Shown here: positions 25,694-33,259 of the stretch, one piece after another
Position numbering within the stretch: position 1 is the stretch's first letter
Layout: each line of letters starts with the position of its first letter
Assembly: GCA_035546775.1 (NCBI GenBank)
Contig: DASZWD010000067.1
Span: 1-64,000, forward strand
DNA length: 64,000 nucleotides
Direction of reading: 5' to 3'
Origin: Acidimicrobiales bacterium
GTDB taxonomy: Bacteria > Actinomycetota > Acidimicrobiia > Acidimicrobiales > JACCXE01
Position numbers and translations under genes: made by a program
The notes under the pieces: generated by a model
Seen by the model: the letters and a program-made list of their open reading frames with translations, nothing else
What the model was told of the DNA's origin: nothing
Database searches by the model: none

Positions 25694-26929
25694 CTACGCG
25701 TTGGCGAAGTAGTCGCTGTGCTTCTCGATGGCGCCGCAGCCGGCTCCGAGATCGAGGAAGCCGAAGGCCTGGATCGTGGCCGTCTCCTGGCAGAACCGGG
25801 ACGAGCTACCGACGACCATGGACTTGATCGGCGCGTTGCCGAGGCCTTCGACGACGCTCTTCGGCCACACCATGTAGACGTGGCGGCCGTAGTGCGAGCC
25901 GTAGAACGTCGCGTTGGCGACCAGGTTGGGCGCGGTGCCCGTTACCGGCGCAGTCACGCCCGACCCGAAGTCGATCGCGCCTTCACCGCTCAAGCCGCTG
26001 GTACCGAGATTCGACGGTGCCTTGAGGTTGGACTGGGCGATGAACGACGACACGCCGTGGCCGATGATGAACTCGGCGTGGCCGCCGGGGTTGGCGTTCA
26101 ACCACGCCGTAGCCTTGGCCTCGAGTTGGTTGATGTGGTTCTCCTCGATGGCGCCCGTGCCGTCGATGCCCGGACTCAGCGAGTCGCACAACGCCGCAGA
26201 GGCAGCGATCGTGTTCTTGTCGACGGGGCTACCGATGAGACCCGGCCAGTCACCCTGCGTCCCCGAACCGTGCTGGATGTCGCACGGGATGACAAGGGTG
26301 CCGCGCACCGTCGTGCCGTTGCCGCTGTCGGTGAAGATGGTCTTCAGTTCAGCGTCGGTGAAGTCGGTGAGGACGGTCGTGCCGGGAGTGGCCGCGTACG
26401 CGTAGCTGATGGCGTCGCCGCCAACGGCGATGTAGCTAAGGCGGTCGGTGCCCGTCACGACGCTGCCGCTCGAGGAGCGAGCGAAGTCGACGATGCCCGA
26501 AGTCGCCTTGTTGTCACACGCAGCGTCACCACCGGTCTCGTGGAACGCCGCGCCGTCAAGGGCGCGGCTGAGCGCGGCGCGACCGTTCGTCGAACCACGC
26601 GGACGCTGGAAGGCGTTGAACAGAGCACGCGGGCTGATGCAGGTGAGGTTGGAGTGCTCGGCGGGCGCCAGCGCGTTCCACGACGAGAACTGCAACAAGT
26701 TGGTCGTGCCGGTGGTGTGCACCGGGGTGTAGTAGGTGCCGTTGCTTTCACCGCCGAAGGCGTTGAAGACGGCTTCAATCGTGTCGGAACCCACGCCGAC
26801 CAGTTGGTCGGTGTGCTGGCGCGGGTCCGCTTGAGCGGTGCTGGAAGAGAGCAAAGGCACGGCGAGTGCACCCGTGATGGCGAGTGCAGCCACCTTCGCA
26901 GCCTTGCGCTTGAAGGTAGAGGTGAACAT
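25694..26929 (-). CDS. PstS-like substrate-binding protein
   Basis: A 411-residue secreted protein of the phosphate-binding-protein (PBP-like) superfamily. The signal peptide is VAALAITGALAVPLLSSSTAQA. The opening strand Q-L-V-G-V-G-S-D-T-I-E is the form found in actinobacterial PstS relatives. Later segments match the PBP fold: SGIVDFARSSSG, YIAVGGDAISYAYA, DFTDAELKTIFTDSG. There is no lipobox or membrane anchor, so it may be shed or wall-bound. The ATG at 26929 begins the signal peptide. A Pho-box-like repeat lies about 105-120 bp upstream. Its ligand may not be phosphate. Confidence 0.8.
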   Translation of the reverse strand: MFTSTFKRKAAKVAALAITGALAVPLLSSSTAQADPRQHTDQLVGVGSDTIEAVFNAFGGESNGTYYTPVHTTGTTNLLQFSSWNALAPAEHSNLTCISPRALFNAFQRPRGSTNGRAALSRALDGAAFHETGGDAACDNKATSGIVDFARSSSGSVVTGTDRLSYIAVGGDAISYAYAATPGTTVLTDFTDAELKTIFTDSGNGTTVRGTLVIPCDIQHGSGTQGDWPGLIGSPVDKNTIAASAALCDSLSPGIDGTGAIEENHINQLEAKATAWLNANPGGHAEFIIGHGVSSFIAQSNLKAPSNLGTSGLSGEGAIDFGSGVTAPVTGTAPNLVANATFYGSHYGRHVYMVWPKSVVEGLGNAPIKSMVVGSSSRFCQETATIQAFGFLDLGAGCGAIEKHSDYFANA

Positions 26930-27032
26930 GAGTGGTGAGTGATCCCCTTGGGTCGTGAGCACGTACAGACGGCCACGAAGAGATCCCTCCCGCGCCCGCG
27001 TTCTGGACTCTGTCAGCCCTCTTTGGCGACGA

Positions 27033-27050
27033 GGTGGCCCGCAGGTGAAC
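27033..27050 (-). promoter_or_regulatory. Pho-box-like direct repeat
   Basis: On the minus strand GTTCACC-N4-GGCCACC forms an 11-bp direct repeat, matching the actinobacterial PhoP/RegX3 unit GTTCACC at 7/7 and 5/7 positions. It lies in the gap between pstB and the PstS-like gene, so phosphate control of the latter is likely. Confidence 0.4.
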
Positions 27051-27081
27051 ACTTAGGACCAACTCAACGACGCCTTCGCAC

Positions 27082-28338
27082 CTAGCCGAAGCGCCCGTTC
27101 ACGTAGGCGTTCGTGCGCTCGTCGATGGGGTTGTGGAACATCGCCTCGGTGTCGCCGAACTCGACGATGACGCCCGGTTGTCCGGCCTCGGCGAGGAAGA
27201 ACGCGCACTGGTCCGAGACGCGATTGGCCTGCTGCATGTTGTGCGTGACGATCACGATCGTGACCTCCGACTTGAGCTCCACGATGGTCTGCTCGATGCG
27301 CCGCGTCGACGTCGGGTCGAGGGCCGAGCACGGTTCGTCCATGAGCAGCACCCGGGGCTTGATGGCGAGTGACCGCGCGATGCACAGGCGCTGCTGCTGG
27401 CCGCCGGAAAGGCCGCCGCCCGGCTGGCGCAGGCGATCGCGCACCTCGGTCCACAGGCCGGCCTTGGTCAGGCACGTTTCCACCACGTCGTCCTTTTCCG
27501 AGGCCGAAATCTTGGTGCCCGTAAGCCGGAACCCGGCGACGACGTTGTCGTAGATCGACATCGCCGGGAACGGATTGGGCTTCTGGAACACCATGCCGAT
27601 GTGACGGCGGGCATCCGTCAGCTTGCGCGAGGCGTCGTAGATGTCCTCGCCGTCGAGGAGGACCTCGCCCGCCAGCGACGCCGACGGGACCATCTCGTGC
27701 ATGCGGTTGAGGATGCGCAGGAATGTCGACTTGCCACAGCCTGACGGGCCGATGAGCGCCGTCACCTGCCCCGCCGGCATCACGAGGGAGACACGATCCA
27801 GCACGCGGTGATCACCGAACCAGGCGGTGATCGAGCGCGCCTCGAGGGTCGCCAGTTCGCTTGGCGCTGGCGGCGCTGCCGCAACCTCGACCGCGGTCGG
27901 TTCGGGTTCGGCAACAACCTCGACGACCGGCGCCGGCATTGGCGCGGGCTCGGGCACGGGCGCGGGCGCGGGCTCAGGCTCGGGTTCCGGGCGGGCGGCG
28001 GCGAAGGCGCGTTCGAGGGCCCAGCGGAAGGCGACGACGTCTTCGGGACGCGGCTCCACACCGTGATCCGGGACACCCGGTACCGGCAGGATCGTCCACG
28101 CGCCGTTGACGCTGTGCTGCACCGACTCGAGGAAGTCGAAACCCCACGACCAGTCCTTGTCGCCCACGAGCGCGGAGACGCGGCGGTCGGTCACGCGCAG
28201 GGTCGCCGGTGCCAGCTGCACGACGTCGGCTTCCGGTGACGACGAGTCGCCCTTGACGAGTTGCACGACGGCGCCGGGGGCGAAGGTGTGCAGGATCCGT
28301 TCGTCTGATGTGGTGACGGGAGTTGCGGTTTCGGACAT
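27082..28338 (-). CDS. pstB: Phosphate ABC ATPase PstB with extra N-terminal domain
   Basis: A 418-residue ATPase for the Pst transporter. The ABC domain starts near residue 165: Walker A is GPSGCGKST, the signature LSGGQQQRL, Walker [13 protein letters not shown] and the switch histidine is in VTHNM. PstB is normally about 260 residues. Here residues 1-115 form an additional β-rich domain ([34 protein letters not shown]), perhaps PH-like, joined by a Pro/Glu linker at 117-160. The gene is last in the pst run, 14 bp after the inactive sortase gene. The ATG at 28338 has a clear frame with no later good start before the ABC domain. Confidence 0.92.
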   Translation of the reverse strand: MSETATPVTTSDERILHTFAPGAVVQLVKGDSSSPEADVVQLAPATLRVTDRRVSALVGDKDWSWGFDFLESVQHSVNGAWTILPVPGVPDHGVEPRPEDVVAFRWALERAFAAARPEPEPEPAPAPVPEPAPMPAPVVEVVAEPEPTAVEVAAAPPAPSELATLEARSITAWFGDHRVLDRVSLVMPAGQVTALIGPSGCGKSTFLRILNRMHEMVPSASLAGEVLLDGEDIYDASRKLTDARRHIGMVFQKPNPFPAMSIYDNVVAGFRLTGTKISASEKDDVVETCLTKAGLWTEVRDRLRQPGGGLSGGQQQRLCIARSLAIKPRVLLMDEPCSALDPTSTRRIEQTIVELKSEVTIVIVTHNMQQANRVSDQCAFFLAEAGQPGVIVEFGDTEAMFHNPIDERTNAYVNGRFG

Positions 28339-28352
28339 GGGGTCTCCGGGGT

Positions 28353-29300
28353 TCACAGCAGATTCGGCAGGACACGCGCCAACTCGCCGGCGGTCATCAA
28401 ACCCACCAGCAGCAGCATCGGAAGAAACACGATCCAGGTCTTGGCGCGATGCCAACGCACCCACGCCACCAGCGCCAGCAGCACGGCTCCGATCAACGCC
28501 TGCAGCCACAACACGAGACGCCACAACGAGGAGAGATCGACCGCCATGAGCTTGTCGGCGTCGGGCAATGTCTTGGCGCTCAGAAGCGGACCCTTGCCGC
28601 CCAGCCCCGGCACGACGAGGTCGGCGTCGGCGATCACGATCCCGTTGGGGGCGAACTCCGGGCCGTCCGCGGTGACGAGGGCGAGGCGGCCCTGCGTGCC
28701 CTTGAGCGCCGACGGCGCCGGATCGCCCGAGCGACGCACGTCGATGACGCGGTATTCGAACACGCCGGCACCGGTCGTCACTTTCACCGGGTCACCCTTC
28801 TTCAAGCTCGGGATGCGGGCGAACGGTCCACCGAACGCGGCGCGGCGGCCCATCACCACGCTGATGCCGGCCTGACCGGGCAACGCAGTGTCGCGCCGGT
28901 GGCCCGGGCCCTGGAACAGCTGTCCGGCGCTCGTGCCCTCCACGACCACCTGCCGCAAACCAATCGCCGGGATCTGGAGGAAGCTCACCGGCGCACCGAC
29001 CTTCCCCTTGAGATCCCCAGCGGCGAGCGGCGCGGTGCCGGCGGCGAGGTCGTGGCGCAGCTGGTCGAACTTGCGCTGTTGGGCGGCGCGCGCCTGGAGC
29101 GGGCTCACGAACACCAACTCGAGCACGAGGCTGAAGGTCAGCACGCTGACGATGACGAGCGCGGCGCGGACAACCGCGGCCGCGCCGGTGAGCGGCACGA
29201 CGTCGGGGCGCGCCGTCGACATGTGCGTGGCCTCAGCGCCGCGACGCCGCAGACCCAGCCGCCGCAGCCGGAGCGGCAACGACGGCGAGGTCGAGGTCAC
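28353..29300 (-). CDS. Sortase-fold protein lacking catalytic residues
   Basis: A 315-residue membrane protein with one N-terminal helix ([20 protein letters not shown]), a sortase-like domain at residues 105-230 and two C-terminal helices. The domain follows active sortases closely: [33 protein letters not shown]. The catalytic residues are gone: G-H-R is G-R152-R, the T-C of the Cys motif is T-A211, and the later Arg is absent. It is probably a scaffold or receptor for surface proteins. The GTG start overlaps the preceding surface-protein gene by 4 bp; a second start at residue 27 is possible. Confidence 0.85.
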   Translation of the reverse strand: MTSTSPSLPLRLRRLGLRRRGAEATHMSTARPDVVPLTGAAAVVRAALVIVSVLTFSLVLELVFVSPLQARAAQQRKFDQLRHDLAAGTAPLAAGDLKGKVGAPVSFLQIPAIGLRQVVVEGTSAGQLFQGPGHRRDTALPGQAGISVVMGRRAAFGGPFARIPSLKKGDPVKVTTGAGVFEYRVIDVRRSGDPAPSALKGTQGRLALVTADGPEFAPNGIVIADADLVVPGLGGKGPLLSAKTLPDADKLMAVDLSSLWRLVLWLQALIGAVLLALVAWVRWHRAKTWIVFLPMLLLVGLMTAGELARVLPNLL

Positions 29301-30667
29301 CGGCGAATGCCGTGCTTGAGCGGCGCCGGGCGACCGAAGTACACGCCGGCGGCGCCGGACACGAGCAGGAGAAGCCCGAGCACTTCGACGAAGGTCCAGT
29401 CCGAACCGGTGCGGGCGAGCGTGACCGTAAAGGACGCGCTCACGCTGCGAGCCGAACCGTCGGGCGCCACACCCGCGACCTCGATGGTGTGGCTACCGGA
29501 CGGAGCGGTGGAAGGAATGGTGACGGTCGCCTGGACCACACCGGTGCCGCTCGCGGTGACGGTGGCCAGCGTTACCGGGTCCGAGTGGAAGACGATCTGC
29601 GCCGTCGAGTTCGGCTTGAAGCCCGTCGCGGTGACGGCGACCTGCCCGCCCGGCGTGCCCGACGACACGCTCAGCGTCTCGGTGCTCGTCGGGCTGCTCG
29701 TGGTCGAGGTCGTGCCGCCGGCGACGGTGGTCGTGGTGCCGCTGGCGACCGTGGTCGTGGTCGTACCGCCGGCGACCGTGGTGGTGGTCGTCGGCGCGAC
29801 GGTCGTGGTGGTCGTCGTGCCGCCCGCGACCGTGGTGGTCGTCGTCGGCGCGACGGTCGTGGTGGTCGTCGGTGCCACCGTCGTCGATGTCGTCGTCGTG
29901 GGGGCGACGGTCGTAGTCGTCGTCGGGTGCGTGGTCGTCGTCGTGGGGGCGACGGTCGTCGTCGTCGGGGCCACGGTGGTGCTCGTCGTCGTCGTCGGGG
30001 CCACGGTGGTACTCGTCGTCGTCGGCGCACTGGTCGTCGTCGTCGGCGCCACGGTCGTGGTCGTCGTGGCCGGCGTCGACGCCGTCCACGTCACCTGCGC
30101 CGGGCTGTCGGCGGCGTCAGCAACGAAGGTCATCTGCGTGTTCCAGAACTTGTCGAGCACGTTCTGGTTGTTGGTGCAGGAGATACCGACGTTGTAGGTG
30201 CCCGCGGGAATGTCTCCGGGCGAGTAAACGGCGAAGTCGAAACTCGGGATGTTGATAATCACGCCATCCGTCACATTGGTGGCGGCGTTGACGTACGACT
30301 GCTGCGCCCCGGCGATCCACAGCGGCATGCGGAACTCGCCGCCCGAGTTGTAGTGCTGCGGCGATGGCCCCTGGGCGTCGTAAGTCACCGTCGAGGGGTC
30401 CACCGTCGAGGGGACCATGTAGCTCTGCACGTGGTAACCACCCGTGGCCGTGTCGCCCGAGCACGCCGCGCCCGAGGGCAACTTGAGCGTGAAGTCGGTC
30501 TGGCTTCCACCTGCCGCCAAGGGCTGACCGTTGCTCGGGTTCGTGACCTGAGCGGAGCCGCCGCTGGTGGCCGCGAGGCTGAAGGCGCCGAACAGACCGA
30601 CGAGCGCGCCGACGGCGCCGACGACGACGCCGACGCGCAGGCGTCGCTTGTGGAGGAGGTTCGTCAC
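29297..30667 (-). CDS. Surface protein with Thr-rich stalk and LARTG signal
   Basis: A 456-residue secreted protein. Residues 40-195 are the paralogous domain (cysteines 69 and 164; V-Q-S-Y-M-V-P; P-S-F-D-F; S-P-G-D-I-P-A-G-T-Y-N-V-G). Residues 200-345 are a stalk of V-A-P-T-T-T-T repeats that may be O-glycosylated. An Ig-like domain follows (LSVSSGTPGGQVAVTATGF). The C-terminus is a sorting signal: LARTG at 417-421, a hydrophobic helix and a basic tail. LAXTG is the class E sortase target, so the enzyme at 15080-15715 could anchor it. The GTG start overlaps the upstream gene by 4 bp. Confidence 0.8.
   Translation of the reverse strand: MTNLLHKRRLRVGVVVGAVGALVGLFGAFSLAATSGGSAQVTNPSNGQPLAAGGSQTDFTLKLPSGAACSGDTATGGYHVQSYMVPSTVDPSTVTYDAQGPSPQHYNSGGEFRMPLWIAGAQQSYVNAATNVTDGVIINIPSFDFAVYSPGDIPAGTYNVGISCTNNQNVLDKFWNTQMTFVADAADSPAQVTWTASTPATTTTTVAPTTTTSAPTTTSTTVAPTTTTSTTVAPTTTTVAPTTTTTHPTTTTTVAPTTTTSTTVAPTTTTTVAPTTTTTVAGGTTTTTTVAPTTTTTVAGGTTTTTVASGTTTTVAGGTTSTTSSPTSTETLSVSSGTPGGQVAVTATGFKPNSTAQIVFHSDPVTLATVTASGTGVVQATVTIPSTAPSGSHTIEVAGVAPDGSARSVSASFTVTLARTGSDWTFVEVLGLLLLVSGAAGVYFGRPAPLKHGIRR
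29690..30067. repeat. Degenerate Thr-codon repeat tract
   Basis: About 375 bp of imperfect tandem repeats encode the V-A-P-T-T-T-T stalk. On the plus strand the unit reads GTCGTCGTCGGNGCGACGGTC with many variants. Such tracts can change length by slippage, altering stalk length between strains. Confidence 0.7.
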
Positions 30668-31662
30668 TGGAAATGGCTTCCCTTCATCGAGGTAGGTCGA
30701 GCAAGCAAGAAGGCGATGCGGCCGCAAATGAGCGCCAGTACGCCGAGGGCCAGGAGCCCGGTGATGTTGTGGCCGGTGCGGCTGAGGGTCCGGTCGCCGA
30801 CGCTGCTGCCGGCGGGACTCGTCGTGACGGTGGCGCCGCCCGATGGCGCGAGCGTCGTGGTGGTCATAGGCCGCGTCGTCGACGTCGTCCCGCCCCCGGC
30901 GACCGTCGTGGTTGTCGTGCCGCCACCACCGCCCGCGACCGTGGTCGACGTCGTGGTCGTACCCCCGCCGCCACCACCACCGGCGACCGTGGTCGACGTC
31001 GTCGTCGTGCCGCCGCCGCCCCCGGTTGCCTGGGCCGTCCAGGTCACCTGCGCCGGGCTATCGGCCGCGCTGGTCGTGAACGTCATCTGCGTGTTCCAGA
31101 ACTTGTCGAGCACGTTGTGACTGTCCGTGCAGGCGATGCCGACGTTGTACGTGCCGGCTGGAATGTCACCGGGCGAGTAAGGCGTGAAGTCGAAGCTCGG
31201 GATGTTGATGATGAAACCGTCGTTGAGGTTGGTCGCGGCGTTGACGTAGGGCGACTGCTGCGTGGCGATCCATAACGGCATGCGGAACGAACCACCCGAG
31301 CCAAATGCCTGCGGCGACGGACCCTGCGCGTCATAAGTCACCGTCGCCGGGCCGACCGTCGAAGGGACCATGTAGCTCTGGACGTGGTAACCGCCAGTGG
31401 CGGTATCACCCGAGCACGCCGCGCCGGAAGGCAACTTGAGCGTGAATTGCGTCGCGCTACCGCCGGAGCCGAGCGGCTGGCCGGCGTTCGGGTCCGAGGG
31501 GCTGTTTGGAGACACGACCGTGGAGCCTCCGCCGTCGGTGGCCGCTTGCGCCGCCGACCCGAGGCCGAGCAGCGCCACGACGAACGCAGCGGCGAACGCG
31601 CCGGTGGCGAAGCGCGCCGCGGGCAGGGCGACGCGGCGGGAGCGGGGGGCAGGGAGACGCAT
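30664..31662 (-). CDS. Surface protein with LSRTG signal
   Basis: A 332-residue secreted protein, the closest paralogue of the next gene. A signal peptide (FAAAFVVALLGLGSAAQA) is followed by the shared domain (about residues 60-215) and a Gly/Thr stalk of T-T-V-A-G-G-G-G repeats shorter than its neighbour's. A sorting-like end follows: LSRTG at 293-297, a hydrophobic helix (ITGLLALGVLALICG) and a basic tail. The LSRTG variant departs from LAXTG at the second position. The ATG start overlaps the upstream stop (ATGA). Confidence 0.8.
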   Translation of the reverse strand: MRLPAPRSRRVALPAARFATGAFAAAFVVALLGLGSAAQAATDGGGSTVVSPNSPSDPNAGQPLGSGGSATQFTLKLPSGAACSGDTATGGYHVQSYMVPSTVGPATVTYDAQGPSPQAFGSGGSFRMPLWIATQQSPYVNAATNLNDGFIINIPSFDFTPYSPGDIPAGTYNVGIACTDSHNVLDKFWNTQMTFTTSAADSPAQVTWTAQATGGGGGTTTTSTTVAGGGGGGGTTTTSTTVAGGGGGTTTTTVAGGGTTSTTRPMTTTTLAPSGGATVTTSPAGSSVGDRTLSRTGHNITGLLALGVLALICGRIAFLLARPTSMKGSHFQ

Positions 31663-32543
31663 CAAATGGTGTCTTTCGTGAGTCGTTGCGAACGGAAGAG
31701 AAAGGCCAGGCGCACGCCGAGGAGGCCGAGCAGCGCCGCGCCGATACCGAGAGCAAGGCGCGAGGGTGCGCCGATGAAGGGCGGGTTGAACGACGGTTGC
31801 CCACCGGGCTTCGCGGCCTCGGCGGCCGCGCGGGCATCGCGACGCTTCGCCGCGGCAGCCGCACTGGCGGCGGACGCTTTCGCGGTGGCGCCGTGACGGG
31901 AAACGGTCGTCGCCGTGCCAGCGCTGCTTTTCGCGGCGCCGGCGCTGCCTGCGGCCGTCCACGACAATGGTGCGCCCGCGGTCGCGGCGGCACCCAGGTG
32001 GAGCGTGGCCGACCAGTACCGGTCGAGCTGCTTGGGCCCGGCCTCGCCCTTGGTGCAGGCAATGCCGACGAGGTAGTCGCCGGCGGGCACCTGCGCGGGC
32101 GGCAGCACAGCGAGATTGAACGCCGGGATGTCGATGATGACGCCCGGGCCGCCAGGGTGCGCGGCGACGTTGGTGGCGCCGTTGACGAAGGGGGCCGTAT
32201 TGGTCTGGAACAGCGGCTGGCGCAGCGCGGCGCCGAGTCCGTTCGGGATCGGGCCGCCGCCGTCGAAGGTGAGCGTGGCGGGGTCGACGCTCGCGGGCAC
32301 CATGAAGGACTGCACGCGGTATTCCCCACTCTGGCTGTCGCCGCTGCACGCCGCGCCGTCGGGCAGCTTGAGCGAGAAGTTGGTGCCGGCGTTGCCGGCG
32401 TCGAGCGTGGCGCGGCTGCCCGGCGTGCCGTTGCCTTCCGTGACGATCTCGGCCGTGCCACCCGTGGCCGCGGCTGCGCGCGAGGACGGCAACAACAGCA
32501 GCGAGCCCGAGGCGGCGAAGGCGAGGAGGAGGATCACCCTCAC
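31662..32543 (-). CDS. Paralogous surface protein, helix-anchored
   Basis: A 293-residue secreted protein with a signal peptide (VILLLAFAASGSLLLLPSSRAAA), one copy of the shared domain (F-S-L-K-L-P-D-G-A-A-C-S-G-D; Y-R-V-Q-S-F-M-V-P; D-I-P-A-F-N; V-G-I-A-C-T) and an Ala/Lys/Arg-rich segment. The C-terminal helix (LALGIGAALLGLLGVRLAFLF) is followed by a basic tail but no LPXTG-like motif is seen. It begins at a GTG overlapping the upstream stop by 4 bp. Confidence 0.75.
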   Translation of the reverse strand: MRVILLLAFAASGSLLLLPSSRAAAATGGTAEIVTEGNGTPGSRATLDAGNAGTNFSLKLPDGAACSGDSQSGEYRVQSFMVPASVDPATLTFDGGGPIPNGLGAALRQPLFQTNTAPFVNGATNVAAHPGGPGVIIDIPAFNLAVLPPAQVPAGDYLVGIACTKGEAGPKQLDRYWSATLHLGAAATAGAPLSWTAAGSAGAAKSSAGTATTVSRHGATAKASAASAAAAAKRRDARAAAEAAKPGGQPSFNPPFIGAPSRLALGIGAALLGLLGVRLAFLFRSQRLTKDTI

Positions 32544-33259
32544 ACCGTCACCTTGGCGTCGCGGTCGGTGGCGTCGGCGTCGACCTTCTTGTCGGGCTTG
32601 ACGATGACGACGAGGATGAGCACGGCGATGACGCCGAAGACGATGTAGGCCAGATACGAGCTGAGGGCCCGACCCGGCTTCTTCGGCGGGTCCACGACGC
32701 GCCAGGCGATGTGGGCCGGCTGGTCGTGCGGATCCGCCGTGATGAGGATGTCGCTCGACCAGTAGCGCGTCGTCTTCGCGAACCTGGTGCAGGCGATCCC
32801 GACGTGGTAGCGGCCGGGCTTGAGCAGTCCCGGCTGCTCGCCGAACACGGCGAAGCTCAGCACCGGAATGTCGATGATGCGCCCCGGCCCCCCCTTGGCG
32901 CCTGCCTTGTCTGTGAAGGTGTTCCAGTAGGGCAACGTCGCGGGGTCGTACAGCACGAAGCTGTCGTCGGCCTGCGGTTTGAGGTCCTGGAACAGCAACG
33001 TGCCGACGTCGACCTTGGCAGGCACGAGGAAGCTCTGCACCCGGTACTGGCCATCCGCGCTGTCGCCTTGGCACGCCGCGCCGCGGGGCACCGCCAAGGA
33101 GAACTCGGTCTTGCTGCTGCCGCCCTTGAGCGGCGTGACGAAGTCCGTCCCGACGACGACGGCGCGACCGGCACGCTCGCCGACCGCCGCCACTGCCGGC
33201 CCGGCCAGCGTCGCGAGCGCGACCACACCAACCGCGATTGCCACCAGAACGCGCTTCAC
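32540..33259 (-). CDS. Paralogous surface protein, minimal form
   Basis: A 239-residue protein with a signal peptide (VLVAIAVGVVALATLAGPAVA), the shared domain as its only folded part (F-S-L-A-V-P-R-G-A-A-C-Q-G-D; Y-R-V-Q-S-F-L-V-P; Y-H-V-G-I-A-C-T) and a C-terminal helix (YIVFGVIAVLILVVIV). It shows the domain alone is viable as a membrane-anchored unit of about 180 residues. Both neighbours overlap it by 4 bp. Confidence 0.75.
   Translation of the reverse strand: MKRVLVAIAVGVVALATLAGPAVAAVGERAGRAVVVGTDFVTPLKGGSSKTEFSLAVPRGAACQGDSADGQYRVQSFLVPAKVDVGTLLFQDLKPQADDSFVLYDPATLPYWNTFTDKAGAKGGPGRIIDIPVLSFAVFGEQPGLLKPGRYHVGIACTRFAKTTRYWSSDILITADPHDQPAHIAWRVVDPPKKPGRALSSYLAYIVFGVIAVLILVVIVKPDKKVDADATDRDAKVTV

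Noticed and set aside
29690-30067. CRISPR-like spacing of repeats
   Set aside because: Units are degenerate codon repeats without spacers of constant length and lie in frame in a surface-protein stalk.
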